DNA of 64,000 bases from Owenia fusiformis (GCA_903813345.2 CAIIXF020000009.1:19681759-19745758), one strand, 5' to 3'. Counted from the first letter of the stretch, positions 35,057 through 48,145 are shown. Numbers and translations are program-made. The notes: generated from the sequence alone by a model not told the origin.

Positions 35057-36934
35057 AAGTTATTAATGGAACTCTACACCGAAGTTCCGTAACACATAAA
35101 TCATGCGCACTTGTTCATTTGATCGCCCAATAACAAAGTCAGTCGGTCAAGCCTTGATCATTTCCCGATTAATTTTCATATTATACCTGCATGTCCTTTC
35201 AATTATAAGAAGTGATGACCAATTTTCAGATTTTAGATTTCATTCCAAATCCAATGTTTTTTATTTGACGCTAAACTGTGATGTTTGTTAATGTAAGATG
35301 GTGCTAGGTTGAAAGAGATGGATCAACTCTCTCGCGCTAATCCTGCGCTGAACAAAGAACTTCTTCCAGGATCAGAAAAAACACTTCTTACTGCATCAAT
35401 CATGCAGCACTGAATGGACTACAATTGTATTTAGAAACCATACATATATCATTATGACATATTTATAGAACAAATACTGTAATTTGGCTGTACAAGCTAC
35501 CATAATCATTTATAATCTTACCTGGAAATTATCACTTAGACACAGAGTTTATGATATAGAAATGAATGAGCAGTAGAAGATCTATCAATCTAAGCAACAT
35601 GCCACAATGCAATTTATTGTCTTTTAATTTTACAAACCGGAGAAGTTATGTCCATGGACCCTAATTGATGATGATAAGCCGCTATTAATCGATTTGAATT
35701 AGATTAGAGAAAATAAGTTAAATCACGCCTAGTAGCCCGTTATGCCAATGCTGCTACGTTTTGAAAAATTACGTAATAAGAAGTTTCAAAAATAAGAATT
35801 CCTAGAATTGATCTAGCATAATGGTAGATCATTTGTTTCTGTCAAATTCATGTTAAACAGAATAATTCAAGAATATATAATATCACATTTAAAGTGACTA
35901 CCTTGCTTCAGCGGTAAAATACATACATCTTAACCGTAGTTGTATATACTCATCTCACCATTGTCATTTACCCCGAGCTACATATATAAAACAAAGTAGA
36001 ATTGTTCGAAAAGGTGGTCCAAACTCCAGAAGTCGTCTAGCACTTTCTTTAAATTACCTCCATAAGGCTGAACAGGTTTCATGGTTGAGCCTACTCAAAT
36101 GTTTCCCAATTACTCAGATGCGAGTAGGTAGTTACCAGCTTCGCCACCAGGTGGCTGATTCGGGGGCATTAACATGGCAGGGTATTAAAAAATTCCCTTA
36201 AACTTGAATATGCATCAGTTTTAGTGGTTCACTTTGTTTTGTACCCTTATGTATCTGATAGTTATACAAATTAAAATATGTCCAGTAAAAGAAAATATTA
36301 TCTGCCCAACACAGGAAAAGATACTTCACTTTTTGTGGTTTTACAACATGGGGTCTATGGGGAATCTCCTCGACCTAGAAGTCACATTTTCAAAGAAAAT
36401 TAAGTTGTCAAAGTTGATAAAATCTTTTCAAAACCACATTTCTAAAAGTAATTTTACATGTAGATTCCAAATACGACATCAGTTTGACTGAATTGTGAAT
36501 TTTTAATGACGTAAATCAAGATTATTTCTACTCGCATCTGGGATATTCAATGCCGATGCATACAGTATAGCCTATAGCCTACTCGGATCATTGGAAACAC
36601 AATATGATGAAAAGTCATCGCTGTATTTGAGCTTTTTAAATTATTACACCATTCCCCTCTTATCATATCTAAACAACGTGTCTATTGGGACACATAAACA
36701 TACTAAATCATTCATTATTCGTGTGCGAAGACAGTTTATTGATACAATAAAATTTACAATAGCCAATTGCATAATCATGTCGAAGCTTTGTTAGAAATTC
36801 GAACTATCCCAAGTCTCCAGGGACTTCAGAATTATCAATTTATGTCGGCAGGCCATTTTGCAAATCAATGATTTCTGTTGTTTCCCAACACTCGTAAAAT
36901 AAATAATGTTTATCGCTTTAAATCATATGAGATT
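35057..36934. other. spacer between the PAN exon and the calmodulin-like gene
   Basis: Holds the upstream region of the PAN gene (right of 35034) and the 3' region of the EF-hand gene (left of 36935). Open frames at 36234-36491 and 36591-36794 (plus) have no family resemblance. No element with clear termini is seen. Confidence 0.35.
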
Positions 36935-39900
36935 TCACATCTTTGCTGACATCATAGTGACAAACTCTGGAATTACATAAAATAGCATGGAATGCGTTAT
37001 AAATTGCATTGTACATTACGATAAAGCTTAGGAAGATATTTGGAATTTAAGGCAGTTGTTTTCGTGGAGCACAGTGATAATATGCGTTTTTTAATAAGTC
37101 GTACAGTGTAACTAATTGACATTTAACAAATTCTAAATAGAACATTCATAATTTTCTAATATTTTCAATGATTTTTCTTCAAATATTTTATTTTTTACTA
37201 TCATACCAATTATTTATTAACTTTTTCTCCATCTAAAATGTCACTCGACTTTTTGGCAATTAAAAGTCCCTCCCTGCATTTAGTAGTCATATATTGTCAT
37301 GTGCATAATTTTGAAACCATATCCTAATTATTTCACAAACCCTTTGTTGATTCTGCCATAGTTTCCAATTTGTAAACAGCATTTAGCCTTTTTAATTGGG
37401 AACTTTTTTGAAATTTCCAAAATGGCTGCCATGTGATTCCAGAATTAACATGAGTGTGACGTGACATCACAGTTGCTCGTTCCTAGGTAACAACAAGATC
37501 ACAATTGCTCGTTTCTAGATAGCAACAAGATTTTTGATAAAATGGCACAGAATTACCCTGATTAACACCCTTAAAATCCGATTTTCAAAGAATATATTTG
37601 GAGAAACAATAAAAGGTAAGTGGAATAAATTAGAAGATGGTTTCAAGTTACCACAGAAGTCAATTTGAAACTCAAGAATGCTTTCTTTGACTCATAATCA
37701 CAAAAAAGTCGAGTGACATTTTAGATGGAGAATTTCTTAGTACACATAATTTCAATCACCCAAAACCAATTTCAACCATCCAAAAGGTTTCTGTTGGTTG
37801 TGTAATTTATTATCTTATTCTATAAAGTATATTCCCGGGGGTATATCGGGATTTTAATAGATGTTGTCACGCAATCAATTTCGATCTAATGATTTTCAAT
37901 CAAAGGAATATCATTTCGAGACACTATATTCTAATAATTTCCTGAAATAATATTGCACTGTCAAGAGAAAAGCATTATTCAGATTATTGTGATTGCTATG
38001 GAGATACCTATCACTCTCTGTAATTGACCTGATTATCAAACGTAGTCTATAGTTAGCGAATGCCCAAGTGGATGAGGGCAATAGCCTATGTTAGAGTTAG
38101 TAAAGTTTTAAGAATGAGAACAAGGTTGTTACATGTATGCCTGATACAGGCGTCAATGTTTCACATGTTGCCCTACTTTGCTCATGTTAAAATGTTATAT
38201 AAATATATACCCTCATAATTCACTTGGTTGTCTCCATCAATATCCGCATCTTTAATAAGCTCCTCTACTTCCTCCCGTGTCATGGATTCCCCAAGGCTAG
38301 CCATTACGCTCCTCAACTCAGTGGCACTGATCACACCATCCCCTTATGTAAAATATATAATAACAATGAATTAATGTATATGTTTAAGCTTATATGCCAC
38401 CATGACCTACGTAGACAATAATATTATATAATAGCCAATCGGAAACTATAGTTCAAGTAATAATTATAAAATTCGCATTTGCAAAAAATGACACTTCGAT
38501 TACAAAAACAACTCCCATCACATGAAAGAAAGCAATCTCATTGAAATAAAATGATAAGCATGTTATAAAAAACGAATTGCTATACACTCAATAAACGTCT
38601 CGGTCAATGGCATGGTGAACCTACGTTCTGCGGGCCTACGTAATTTGTACCCACTCTCACCTTCATGATTGTGTTTTAGAAATTGAGCAAACTTTTTAGG
38701 ATTGACTTTTTAAGATCTTTTCCATTTTCATAATCATTATAACAGATTTAAATAAATACGTGTTTACGCGTTATGAACTTGGAGGTTTTGGATACAGGGT
38801 TTATCCCAAGGGATATACGTGTTTATCCCATACTTGGACGTGTTACAGGTACATAAAGCCGGTTTGTAAAATCTTATATTTTCACCAGCGGGCAGATATA
38901 GCTTTTTACAAACCTACTTTATGTACCTATAACACGTCCAAGTATGGGATAATTGTTCATAATTTGTAACGTTCGCGTAATAACTGTAAACGACAATGGA
39001 GAAAACACAGACAATTGGGATCTGTTTGATGGTTTAAAAAAGGGAAGGAGCATCCACTTAATCAATCAAAAAATTCGAGAAAATAAATGTGGGAATATTT
39101 GAGAGAACAGGAAAATCCGCCCACGGCCAAGAAAACAAAACTGGACATGAATATTCTAAAATATTTCCACGATTGAACAATGTGAACCAGATGACAAAGA
39201 TTGGTATGGGATAAACATATTATCCTATAGTCGGTTCAGGATATTGGGTTTATCCCTTGGCCAATATAATATATTTTCCCTCGGGACCTGCGGCCCTCGG
39301 GCAAATATATTATATTTGCCTCGGGATAATCCCAATATCCTGAACCCCATATAGGATAATCTCTATATCTCTCGAGGGACTACAGGGTACCGAGCGGGAT
39401 ACACACATTTCATGAGGGATAAACCCTGTATCCAAATCCTATCATACCCAACAGATGACAGATGTATTCCAGGTCTTCTGAGGTTATGCATTCTCTCAGT
39501 CTTAAAATAGTTTTTAGGTTTTTGAAGTTTTTACACTCGTATATTGCTGAAGCAGATCAATGAATTGATATCAAAATCTGAAATATGTAGTTTAAGTTTG
39601 AAATGTAATCTTTATTTCGTAAATTGAGTAAAACGTCAATTGAGTTCCCTTTTTAGAAGCGTGACCCAGAACCTCGGTAATTAACTAATTATGGTATATT
39701 ATATCATCTATTAACGCATTGAGTGAATTCAGTAATATAACAACCTTCATCATCACAGACACTGGAACAAGAGTTCATCCCCCTCCCACTCACTATGTAT
39801 TAGGTATAAACATTATACAGTGAGTGTGATGGCGGTTAAATCTTCTTCCTGGGCCTGTGCTCATCACTATTGCTTCTATCCATTTACCATCTTTGTCAAA

Positions 39901-42900
39901 CATCTTGAATGCTTGTTTCATTTCCAGCTCCGGGTCCTGCCATGATCCTCTGTATGAGCACATCATTTGGACAAACTCCTCCAGTTCTATGGAACCACTT
40001 CCTGTGGAAGTGAAGTGCATTCGTACAGTAAAATTTTAAGTGTTTTTGAGTACTTTGAATTTGAAAAATAAGCAATCAAATGATCAAATTGAAACAGTTT
40101 ATGTAAATAGAAACATTTATATTTATCCTAACTTTTGTTTATTTTAGTTTTTTTTTTATTTTTATCGTAAATATCAAACACAATAAAAAATTATTTTCAG
40201 CATAGGCGGGACAACAATATTTAATAATTTGTACCACTTGGGTGGCATTTGAGAAATGCTTTAAAAGTTTATATATAGATAAAACCGATTGAATGGATGA
40301 AATACTTTTTGCATTTATTTTCTATTCAACTGACTTGAGAAAATAATGTGATGATTTAAAAATGTAAACTTCTCTTCCTAAAATGGTTGAAAATATTACG
40401 CGGTAAACACGATACAAATATGTATCATATTCCGCAATGAATATGGCATATTCACTTGCGGTGCATGACAGAATCACATGCGGTATATGGTATACACTGT
40501 ACTCCCTTACTAAGGAGAACGTGATACGGAAGTACGCAATTGTCAATTTCATCGATTGAACGAACGGCCATGGGCAAAGGTTTATTATGATCATAATGAT
40601 CACTGCGGAATATGCCATACTAACCTGCCATATACCACAGGTGAGTATGGTTTATTGATCCCTATCACAAATACCGCACAACCATGAATAAATGACATAT
40701 TCCGCGTAACAGAAAATTCAAATATTTGAAATAAGATGAATAGGCTAACCTTTTTCAAAAGTCAAATTACTTCAAAAATGTCTTGAATAATTTTTCATGT
40801 CATGAGAATGAGTGATTTGACTAAACTTTGTACGAGGCTTTTGACAGTTTTTGTTAAAGTTTCAGTTGAAATAAAACTGGATGGGTGTATAAAAAATTAA
40901 CCCTGAGACGTGATTTGCATTAACTATTCTCTTTCAACCACCAATAAGATAACATCAACGTATGCGAATTTCGGATTTACTGTACACCTGAATGTGAAGG
41001 TCTGTGAAGCCTCTAAAATATTATGAGAAACCATGCCTTATCAAAAGAGAAAAGATGTGGAAGCTTTTTGGCCCCTTTACGTCATACCCGAACAGCGTCT
41101 ATAGATATTTGAAAATAGCTAATTATGATTTTAAGGAAATTAGGCTAAGTGGTTGAATCTATTGTCTCACTGTTTGATATGCAGTTGGTCGATTTCAAAT
41201 AAATAGATTTATTTTCGTAGAATGTTGTTGATACCAGAAGCGTTCTTGATGATACGGCGTCTTTACAGTTCTTTATTGTTAGTCTATTGTTTATTTTTAT
41301 TATGACGAAATTAATACTATTTCATGGCTACAACAATCGATCAGGGAATTATAAAGCTTACCATCTGTGTCTACTTCATTAAACATCTCCTGTAGTTGAT
41401 CCTCGTCTATATCTTGTTGTAAAGATGACACTACCGTCTTTACCTCTTCAATGCTAATCCTACCATCTCCATCTTTATCAAATAGCTGGAACGCTTCTTT
41501 TAGGTCTGTAATATGATGTTTAAGTAGTATCATTAATGAATAATTATCAAACAGTTCAAATCGCTTATTTTAGCAAGTAACAGTGAGTAATTTTTTTGTC
41601 TCTGCACTGTGTGACATTTGTGAACAAAATGAATACTCAATTTAACATGCATTCATCTATTGCAATGACACTAAATGTTCAAGCAGTCCTGTTTTAATAT
41701 ATGTGAGGTGAATCCCAACAATCACGATTCCATTCTTGGCAACGATAGACTACCAACATCTGAAAACTTACTTTACCTTAAGATGAAATACTACATATAA
41801 AACCAAACTAGCACAAGAAAAACCAGACTTACAAAGATGGAACAGTAGTGTGAAGAAAGGCATACTTTCAAAGGAAACAAATAGTTACAACGACAGTTGA
41901 AGCCTCCTAAAAAGATTCATATGAGCCCCCTTGCATCATCAACTTCTAAACGTATATTCAAAATGAAAAAACCTCCTCACCAATATGGGGTTTGTAGAAA
42001 AAGTCGGGTACCGGGTAGTAAATCCTCGATGCTGGGTTTAAACTTGGTACCCGGCACCCGGTCGAAAAAAACGGGTACTCAAAAAACGAGAAATACGAAT
42101 ATATAACATAATTAGATCATTAGAAAACATGTAAGATTTGTTTTGAATGTACAAAAATGTGTGTAACTTCCTTCAAAATTGAGCTCGAAGCTTCAAATAA
42201 AAAGCATTTTAAGGCTCTTTTCTTCCTCTGTCATCATGGTCACATTTTCATTGGTTATAGGGGGGGGGGGCGCGATCGCCTATGACATTGTAAGACGTAA
42301 CAATTTGCACTTCAATGGACGTTTCGTCGAAAATTGGGATAACTTAAATTATGATTAATAATCAAAATCTTACACGTTGCATCATGTAAATTAACACACG
42401 TCACCTCTCTGCTAAAGTAACGATAGCTATTTACAGATTTAAATCATAATCAAAACAATTCACGTACCAACATACGAACTATTGAAAATAGAGTAAGATT
42501 GATTTGTCATGTTTTTCATATCGTCTTACAATGTCATAGGCGTAGCGATCGCACCCCTCCCCCATAACCAATAAAAATATGACCATGGTGATAGAGGGAG
42601 AAAAGAGCTTTAGAATGCTTTTTATTTGAAGCTTCTAGCTCAATTTTGAAGGAAGTTACATACATTTTTGTATATTCAAAACAAATCTCACACGTTTTCT
42701 AATGATCTAATTATGTTGTATATTCAAATTTTTCTTTTTTTGGGTACCCGTTTTTTTCGACCGGCTACCGGGTACCAAGTTTGAACACAGCATGGAGGAT
42801 TTACTACACGGTACCCGGTACCCGGTTTTTTCTACAAACCCCACCAATCTGACATCTACCATTATTTCTTTTTTTCGGCACAAGTGTTTCCACAGCAGGA

Positions 42901-45900
42901 AAAGTAACGATGAGTATATCAAATAGATTCAATATGCATTTTGCATTTGCATAATGATTACAAGGGATCTACATGCGAGCATAACATGGTATCTATAACT
43001 ACATGTCTTCGTTTACCTCTTGACTAGCTGTGATCAGTTTATGAAGCATCAATTTAAAAGCATGAAAGAAGACTATTATCACCTTCAAAATATTCTGAGA
43101 TATATTCTTGTTCTGCTTCCTAGTCAACTCGTACCCAAGACAACTCGTACCCAAGACAACTTGTACCCAAGACAACTCGTACCCAAGTCAACTGGTACCC
43201 AAGACAACTCGTACCCACGTTTATTTTCTGTATTATGGGTGCATATAAGAAAACAAATTGAGTCTGTGTCAAAATGTTTAATGTTATAATGTGCCTCAAT
43301 ATTTTTTCTGAATTTAGAAGACATTTTTTCTTAATGGATTAAGCAAAGCATTTTGTTTTAACTTGGATTACCTTTGAAGTGCTTTGAAGGGCTTGTTCTC
43401 AACTTTTTTTGTAATACATATATATAAATGAATATAATTAAAACAGTAATTTTTCAACAAATGAATCAAACAATTAATTTAGCTTATGCATTCAGAGAAA
43501 ATTAATAAGGGAACTTTAATCTGTTAATTTCTTTTCCATTTTGAACTTAATTGGATTATATTTGAACACATGCATGCAAGTTTTGAAAATCTTTATATTT
43601 TTGATAATACCATCATATTTCAAGATGAATTAGATCTGATACTTGTTCCAAACACTCATTAACATACAAAAATACCACTAATATTGTGAACAATGATTAT
43701 GAATATGTGGAATAAACATAAATCTCTTCCCTCGAACATCTGAATCTGTGACCAATATATTTGGTCACAAATTTCAATCGATTTCTTCCAAAAACTCTTC
43801 TACATACTTCAAACTATTCTGAACTGTATGTAACCGTTATAATATGTATATCTATACCCATTCCCAGCCCAACACTTGATTCAAAACAAAAGATATACTT
43901 GGGTACAAGTTGTCTTGGGTACGAGTTGTCATGGGTACGAGTTGTCTTGGGTACGAGTTGTCTTGGGTACGACTTGACTTGGGTACGAGTTGTCTTGGGT
44001 ACGAGTTGACCAGTTACCCTTGTTCTAACATCCCCTCTCTTACCTCACTCGCATTTTCACAATCAAAAGCAAGTTTGGCATGACTATCCAAACACGTACA
44101 CACTCCAAACAGATGATACTAAATAGGTAATCATAATTTTGACGTTTTTTATCAAACAAAGCATGTGTGTAGCGTTATCCTGTAAAAACGATCACTTGGT
44201 GTGTCGTACAAGTTCCATTACCCTGGGGTTACGGAGCAAGATCAAATAACCGGAAAGTGTAACAATAAGTTTTTGTGAAACATCCGAAACATCGACCCAT
44301 ACTACAAACATAAGTAAACATATTCTTATTTATCTTGCAAAAAAGATGTGCAAGGTATGTTTGATCAACTGAAATCAATAACTAAATGACAACAAACCTT
44401 TTTAGCTATATATCAATTAAATATTTGATGATGTTTTTGAATAATTTGAGAGTAATTTTGAGAAGACCCCTTATTACGGAAAGCTAAAGGGGATATACCG
44501 CAGAATTTAAAATTCAATGGAGTTTTAACATGGGAGTGATATCACACACCGCGGCCCAGTCAGATATATTTCTGCGCACTTTATTTATTTAATTCACTTT
44601 GCACAACGCGCCCCTGTAATTCATTCAGTGCGCAATTAAAAATTGTTTATGAGTGATATCGCACACCGCGGCCCAGTAAGATCGATTTCTGCGCACTTTA
44701 TTTATTAACATACTCAAAATATCGCGCTGAAGCTTGTATATGCTGGCGCGATGTAATTATAGTTTTCTGTTAATAAATGCCCAACAAGAAAGGGTAGCAC
44801 AACGAATTCAACTTTTTTCGAAAGACTGCAGACTTGACCTGCGAAATTGTAATTTTGGATCACAGTGATGCCTCTAGAGAGGATATCTATGAGAATTACA
44901 GATTATAGTGCGCAGAATTATAAAGTCAAACTGACCTCAAAATGGTAGTACACAGTGTACACTGCCATCTTTCAATAAAGTAACTACAGACCTTCGTATA
45001 CAAAATACCAGAATGATTGATGTAATACCTGTATACCATTTCTTCTGGGAGAAGGAAAGTTCCTATATGTATTCCATGGCCGTAGCCAGGGGGCCTCACC
45101 CCCCTCCCCCTTGCCAAATATTCGTTCAAAATCATGCAGTTTTTCACCATTCTTAGCACTTTTCGCATGATTTTTTTTGCCATAACTGTCAAAAAGCTCC
45201 CCCCTCTTGGCAAAATCTCCCCCTTGGTAAAACCACTCCCCCAGGTTAATCCAGGATACGGGTCTGTATTCTTAGACGAGATTGTTCAAGAACATAAGGT
45301 AGACATAAGTGTCACCTGTTAAAAGCTAGGAGATCTTTTCTAAGTTATTAAGTCATCAATCAGCAGACTGGTAATTGTATCCCCCACCCACTTCAAACTC
45401 CATACACTAACATACTATTACAATTTTATCTTTGTTTATTTGACTGTAGAAGGTGTACATTCATAGCATTGAATTGCATTTCATTGCATTGTATTGTATT
45501 GTATAGCACATCATTGTATTGTATTGTCCTGCATTTTATTGTATTGCACTGCATTGTATTGTATTGCAGTGCATTGTATTCTATTGCATTATATTGTACT
45601 GTATTGCACTGTATTATATTATATTGCACTGCATTGTACTTTATTGCACTGCATTGTATTGTACTGCAGTGTACTACATTGTATTGCGCTGCATTGTATT
45701 GTATTGCACTGCATTATAATGTATTGCACTGTACCACATTGTGTTACACTGCATTGTATTACACTGCATTGTTTTGAATTGCACTGCAATATATTGCACT
45801 GCACCATATTGTATTGCATTGCATTGCAGTGCACTGCATTGTATTATATTGCACTGTATTGTATTGCACAGTATTGTATTGCATTGTCTTGAATTACACT

Positions 45901-48145
45901 GCATTTTATTACACTGCATTGTATTTTATTGCACTGCATTGTATTGTACTGCAGTGTACTGTATTCTATTGCACAGCATTGTTTTGTATTGCACTGTATT
46001 GTATTGCATTGTATTGAATTGCACTGTATTCTATTGCACTGCACTGAACTGCGATGTATTGTATTGTACTGTATTGTATTGCACTGCACTGTATTGAACT
46101 GCGATGTATTGTATTGCACTGCATTGTATTGCACTGTACCACATTGCATTGCACTGCATTGTATTGAAATGAACTTCATTGTATTGCACTGCACGGCATT
46201 GTTTTGCACTGTATTGCATTGCACTGCATTGTATTGCATTATATTGCACTGTATTGTATTGCATCGTATTGCACTGCATTTTATTGTATTATATTGCACT
46301 ACATTGTATTGTATCATATTGCACTGCATTTTTTGCATCATATAACACTGCTTTGTATTGCATCATATTACACTACATTGTATTGCATCATATTGCACTG
46401 CATTGTATTGCATCATATTGCTCTGCATTGTATTGCATCGTATTGCACTGCATTTTATTGTATTATATTGCACTACATTGTATTGTATCATATTGCACTG
46501 CATTTTTTGCATCATATAACACTGCTTTGTATTGCATCATATTACACTACATTGTATTGCATCATATTGCACTGCATTGTATTGCATCATATTGCTCTGC
46601 ATTGTATTGCATCATATTGCACCGCATTGTATTACATCATATTGCACCACATTGTATTGCATCATATTGCACTGCATTGTATAACATCATATTGCACTGC
46701 ATTGTATCGCATCATATTCCGTATTTACCATTTCGTTACAGTTTTATTACATAAAATGTTATTTATAAGATTATAATTTTCAAACATTGAAAATATTTTA
46801 TACAATATCAATTAAAAGATATGAAATGGCCCAAAATAATATATTTTCAATGGAACCCTTTGCAAGGGTCACTTCAACATAACGCCATGTGTAATCTGTA
46901 TGTATACGCCCTCTTTTAATGAACATTATCTTTGAAACCATATTAGAATCGAATCTGATAAAAGTGCGCATCATGGTCCTGGATGTGCTGCGCGGTAGAA
47001 TCGGGAAATTTCAAAGTTCTCCTCGTTAGAGCCATCAATATTTTCCAAAATTGTCATTTCGCTGGTTCACTCCGCAGTCTTTCGAAAAAAATCAAATTCG
47101 TGGTGCCACGAATTTTTATTCGTTATTTATTCACAGATAATCATTTTTTCATCGCGCACTGAATGCCGGAATTTCTGCGCACTTTATTTTAATTAACTTT
47201 GCACAACGCGGCCCCTGTAATTCATTCAGTGCGCGATGAAATCTATCTGACTGGGCCGCGGTGTGTGATATCACTCCCATGTTAAAACTCCATTCGATTT
47301 TGAATTATGCGCATGTCCCCTATAGCTTTCCGTACCTTATTACAATATGCGATACTCTATATAATGAAAAAGTATAGTCATGCACTATACACATGAAGGA
47401 TGTCCTGGGAAATTTAGCCTTGGGAATGAAGGAATTTTGAGAGATTACCTGTGGTCTCCGATTCAGTTAATTTCCCACTCTAAAAATAAATAAATATACA
47501 ACGTTAGTAAAGTAAATTAATTTTTTCAGATAGTGAAAGAATGTGACCTATTTAACACATATGGTGCACAGACAGGTGACGCACCTCTTGGGCAATTATT
47601 ATGATCAAAGCATAGTCGTAGTTGAATAATATAACAAAATATATGCCCAATAGGCAAAGAAAATCCCAATTATAAAATATTAGAAAATGAAACTCAGACA
47701 AGCACATATTATTTGTTGATGTTAATAAATGTAAAGATTTTATTAAATATGAAACAATCAGTGAGTGAAATGCCAAATAAAAACATAATGATGAAAACTA
47801 AAAATATGAACTTTGATTCAAAGTGCAAAACCCATTATCATACTCACTATTTCTTTGTCGGACTATCTCAAATATAAAAGGAAATAAAAAAGAAAGACAG
47901 TTGTAGGATATTCTGAAAATATTGTGTCACAAATAAATTTCCCGAGACGTTTTCTGTAAAAATTGTCAAGGAGATTGCTCCGCCTGCCTTGTCCCATGCC
48001 TGCCTACTCCCATGCGATAATATGGCAGTTATCCGCATTGTTACAAATGATAAGCTTAAACACAAATTGCAAATACGTCCATCATTATGCTAGTAAAGCA
48101 AATGGATTAGAATAAATCAATTAATTAAAATGTATCACTCACCAT
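36935..48145 (-). CDS. calmodulin-like protein with four EF-hands
   Basis: Seven coding segments: ATG at 48145-48143, then 47862-47848 (15 nt), 47479-47449 (31 nt), 41505-41362, 40001-39888, 38342-38211 and 36966-36935. They total 471 nt, giving 156 aa, with every phase consistent. The N-terminus reads [25 protein letters not shown]. The four calcium loops are [12 protein letters not shown] (26-37), [12 protein letters not shown] (62-73), [12 protein letters not shown] (100-111) and [12 protein letters not shown] (136-147). All acidic ligands are kept; loop 4 has Asn where Gly6 is usual. It ends [10 protein letters not shown], like the calmodulin tail. Differences from true calmodulin (~149 aa) include a longer N-terminus and a linker with [12 protein letters not shown]. 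It is a cytosolic calcium sensor, and could also be classed as troponin-C-like. The four large exons and the last exon are secure. The ATG exon and the 15-nt exon are likely but rest on splice signals alone. Confidence 0.9.
37226..37733. mobile_element. ~510-bp MITE with ~29-bp inverted ends
   Basis: TCTCCATCTAAAATGTCACT at the left end and its inverse at 37704-37733 are perfectly matched through 'cgactttt'. The interior includes a local repeat ('cacaattgctcgtt.cta', at about 37461 and 37500). It lies in the last intron of the calmodulin-like gene. Confidence 0.7.
38785..39445. mobile_element. ~660-bp nested-hairpin element
   Basis: Outer arms: 'ttggatacagggtttatccc' (38790-38809) and its inverse at about 39416-39436. 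Inside are two further hairpins, one around 38818-38952 ('cccatacttggacgtgtta') and one around 39226-39355 ('ggttcaggatattggg'). It has no coding capacity and is intronic to the calmodulin-like gene. Confidence 0.7.
40390..40715. repeat. weak inverted repeat around CCGC/GCGG-rich segment
   Basis: Ends 'attacgcggtaa' and 'tattccgcgtaac' oppose each other, with several 'attccgca' and 'tgcggaatatg' words between (40433, 40450, 40606, 40673). It is probably a decayed MITE; its limits are uncertain. Confidence 0.4.
41987..42843. mobile_element. 857-bp foldback MITE with ~300-bp arms
   Basis: The left arm begins GGGGTTTGTAGAAAAAGTCG and contains 'cggcacccggtcgaaaaaa', 'caaaattgagctcgaagctt' and a G-run before 'cgatcgc'. 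The right arm 42535-42843 is its inverse. A 3' fragment of the same family lies at about 60238-60330. It is in the large intron of the calmodulin-like gene. Confidence 0.85.
43125..44008. repeat. inverted pair of 16-bp minisatellites
   Basis: Six copies of CAACTCGTACCCAAGA at 43125-43218 and seven copies of the inverse (TCTTGGGTACGAGTTG) at 43897-44008 enclose about 680 bp of non-coding AT-rich DNA. The immediately outer bases also match inversely (ctggtcaactcg). This fits a foldback transposon whose terminal repeats have expanded as tandem arrays. Open frames 43124-43324 and 43761-44009 are translations of the repeats. Confidence 0.85.
44476..47333. mobile_element. 2.86-kb hAT-like foldback element
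   Basis: Ends ACGGAAAGCTAAAGGGG and CCCCTATAGCTTTCCGT. Flanks CCCTTATT (44468-44475) and ACCTTATT (47334-47341) differ at one base, suggesting an 8-bp duplication as in hAT elements. Inverted similarity reaches inward to about 44880 and 46990 ('gaaagactgc' words, 'acaccgcggccca'). A further direct repeat of 'ttctgcgcactttatttat' lies inside. No transposase is seen; the core is a pentanucleotide satellite. It is in the large intron of the calmodulin-like gene, close to its N-terminal exons. Confidence 0.7.
45455..46716. repeat. pentanucleotide satellite, ~1.26 kb (TATTG/CATTG/CACTG)
   Basis: An unbroken run of 5-bp words related to TATTG, mostly TATTG, CATTG, CACTG and TACTG. Stop codons are rare in several frames, giving long spurious open frames on both strands that translate as repeats of Cys, Ile, Leu, Tyr and His. 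Towards the right it gains a higher-order unit: 46261-46434 is repeated almost exactly from 46435 to about 46608 (174 bp). It is not a gene. Confidence 0.95.

Noticed and set aside
45469-46776. Many long open frames (up to ~190 aa) on both strands
   Set aside because: They are translations of the pentanucleotide satellite in different frames and strands; no promoter, domain or splice context.
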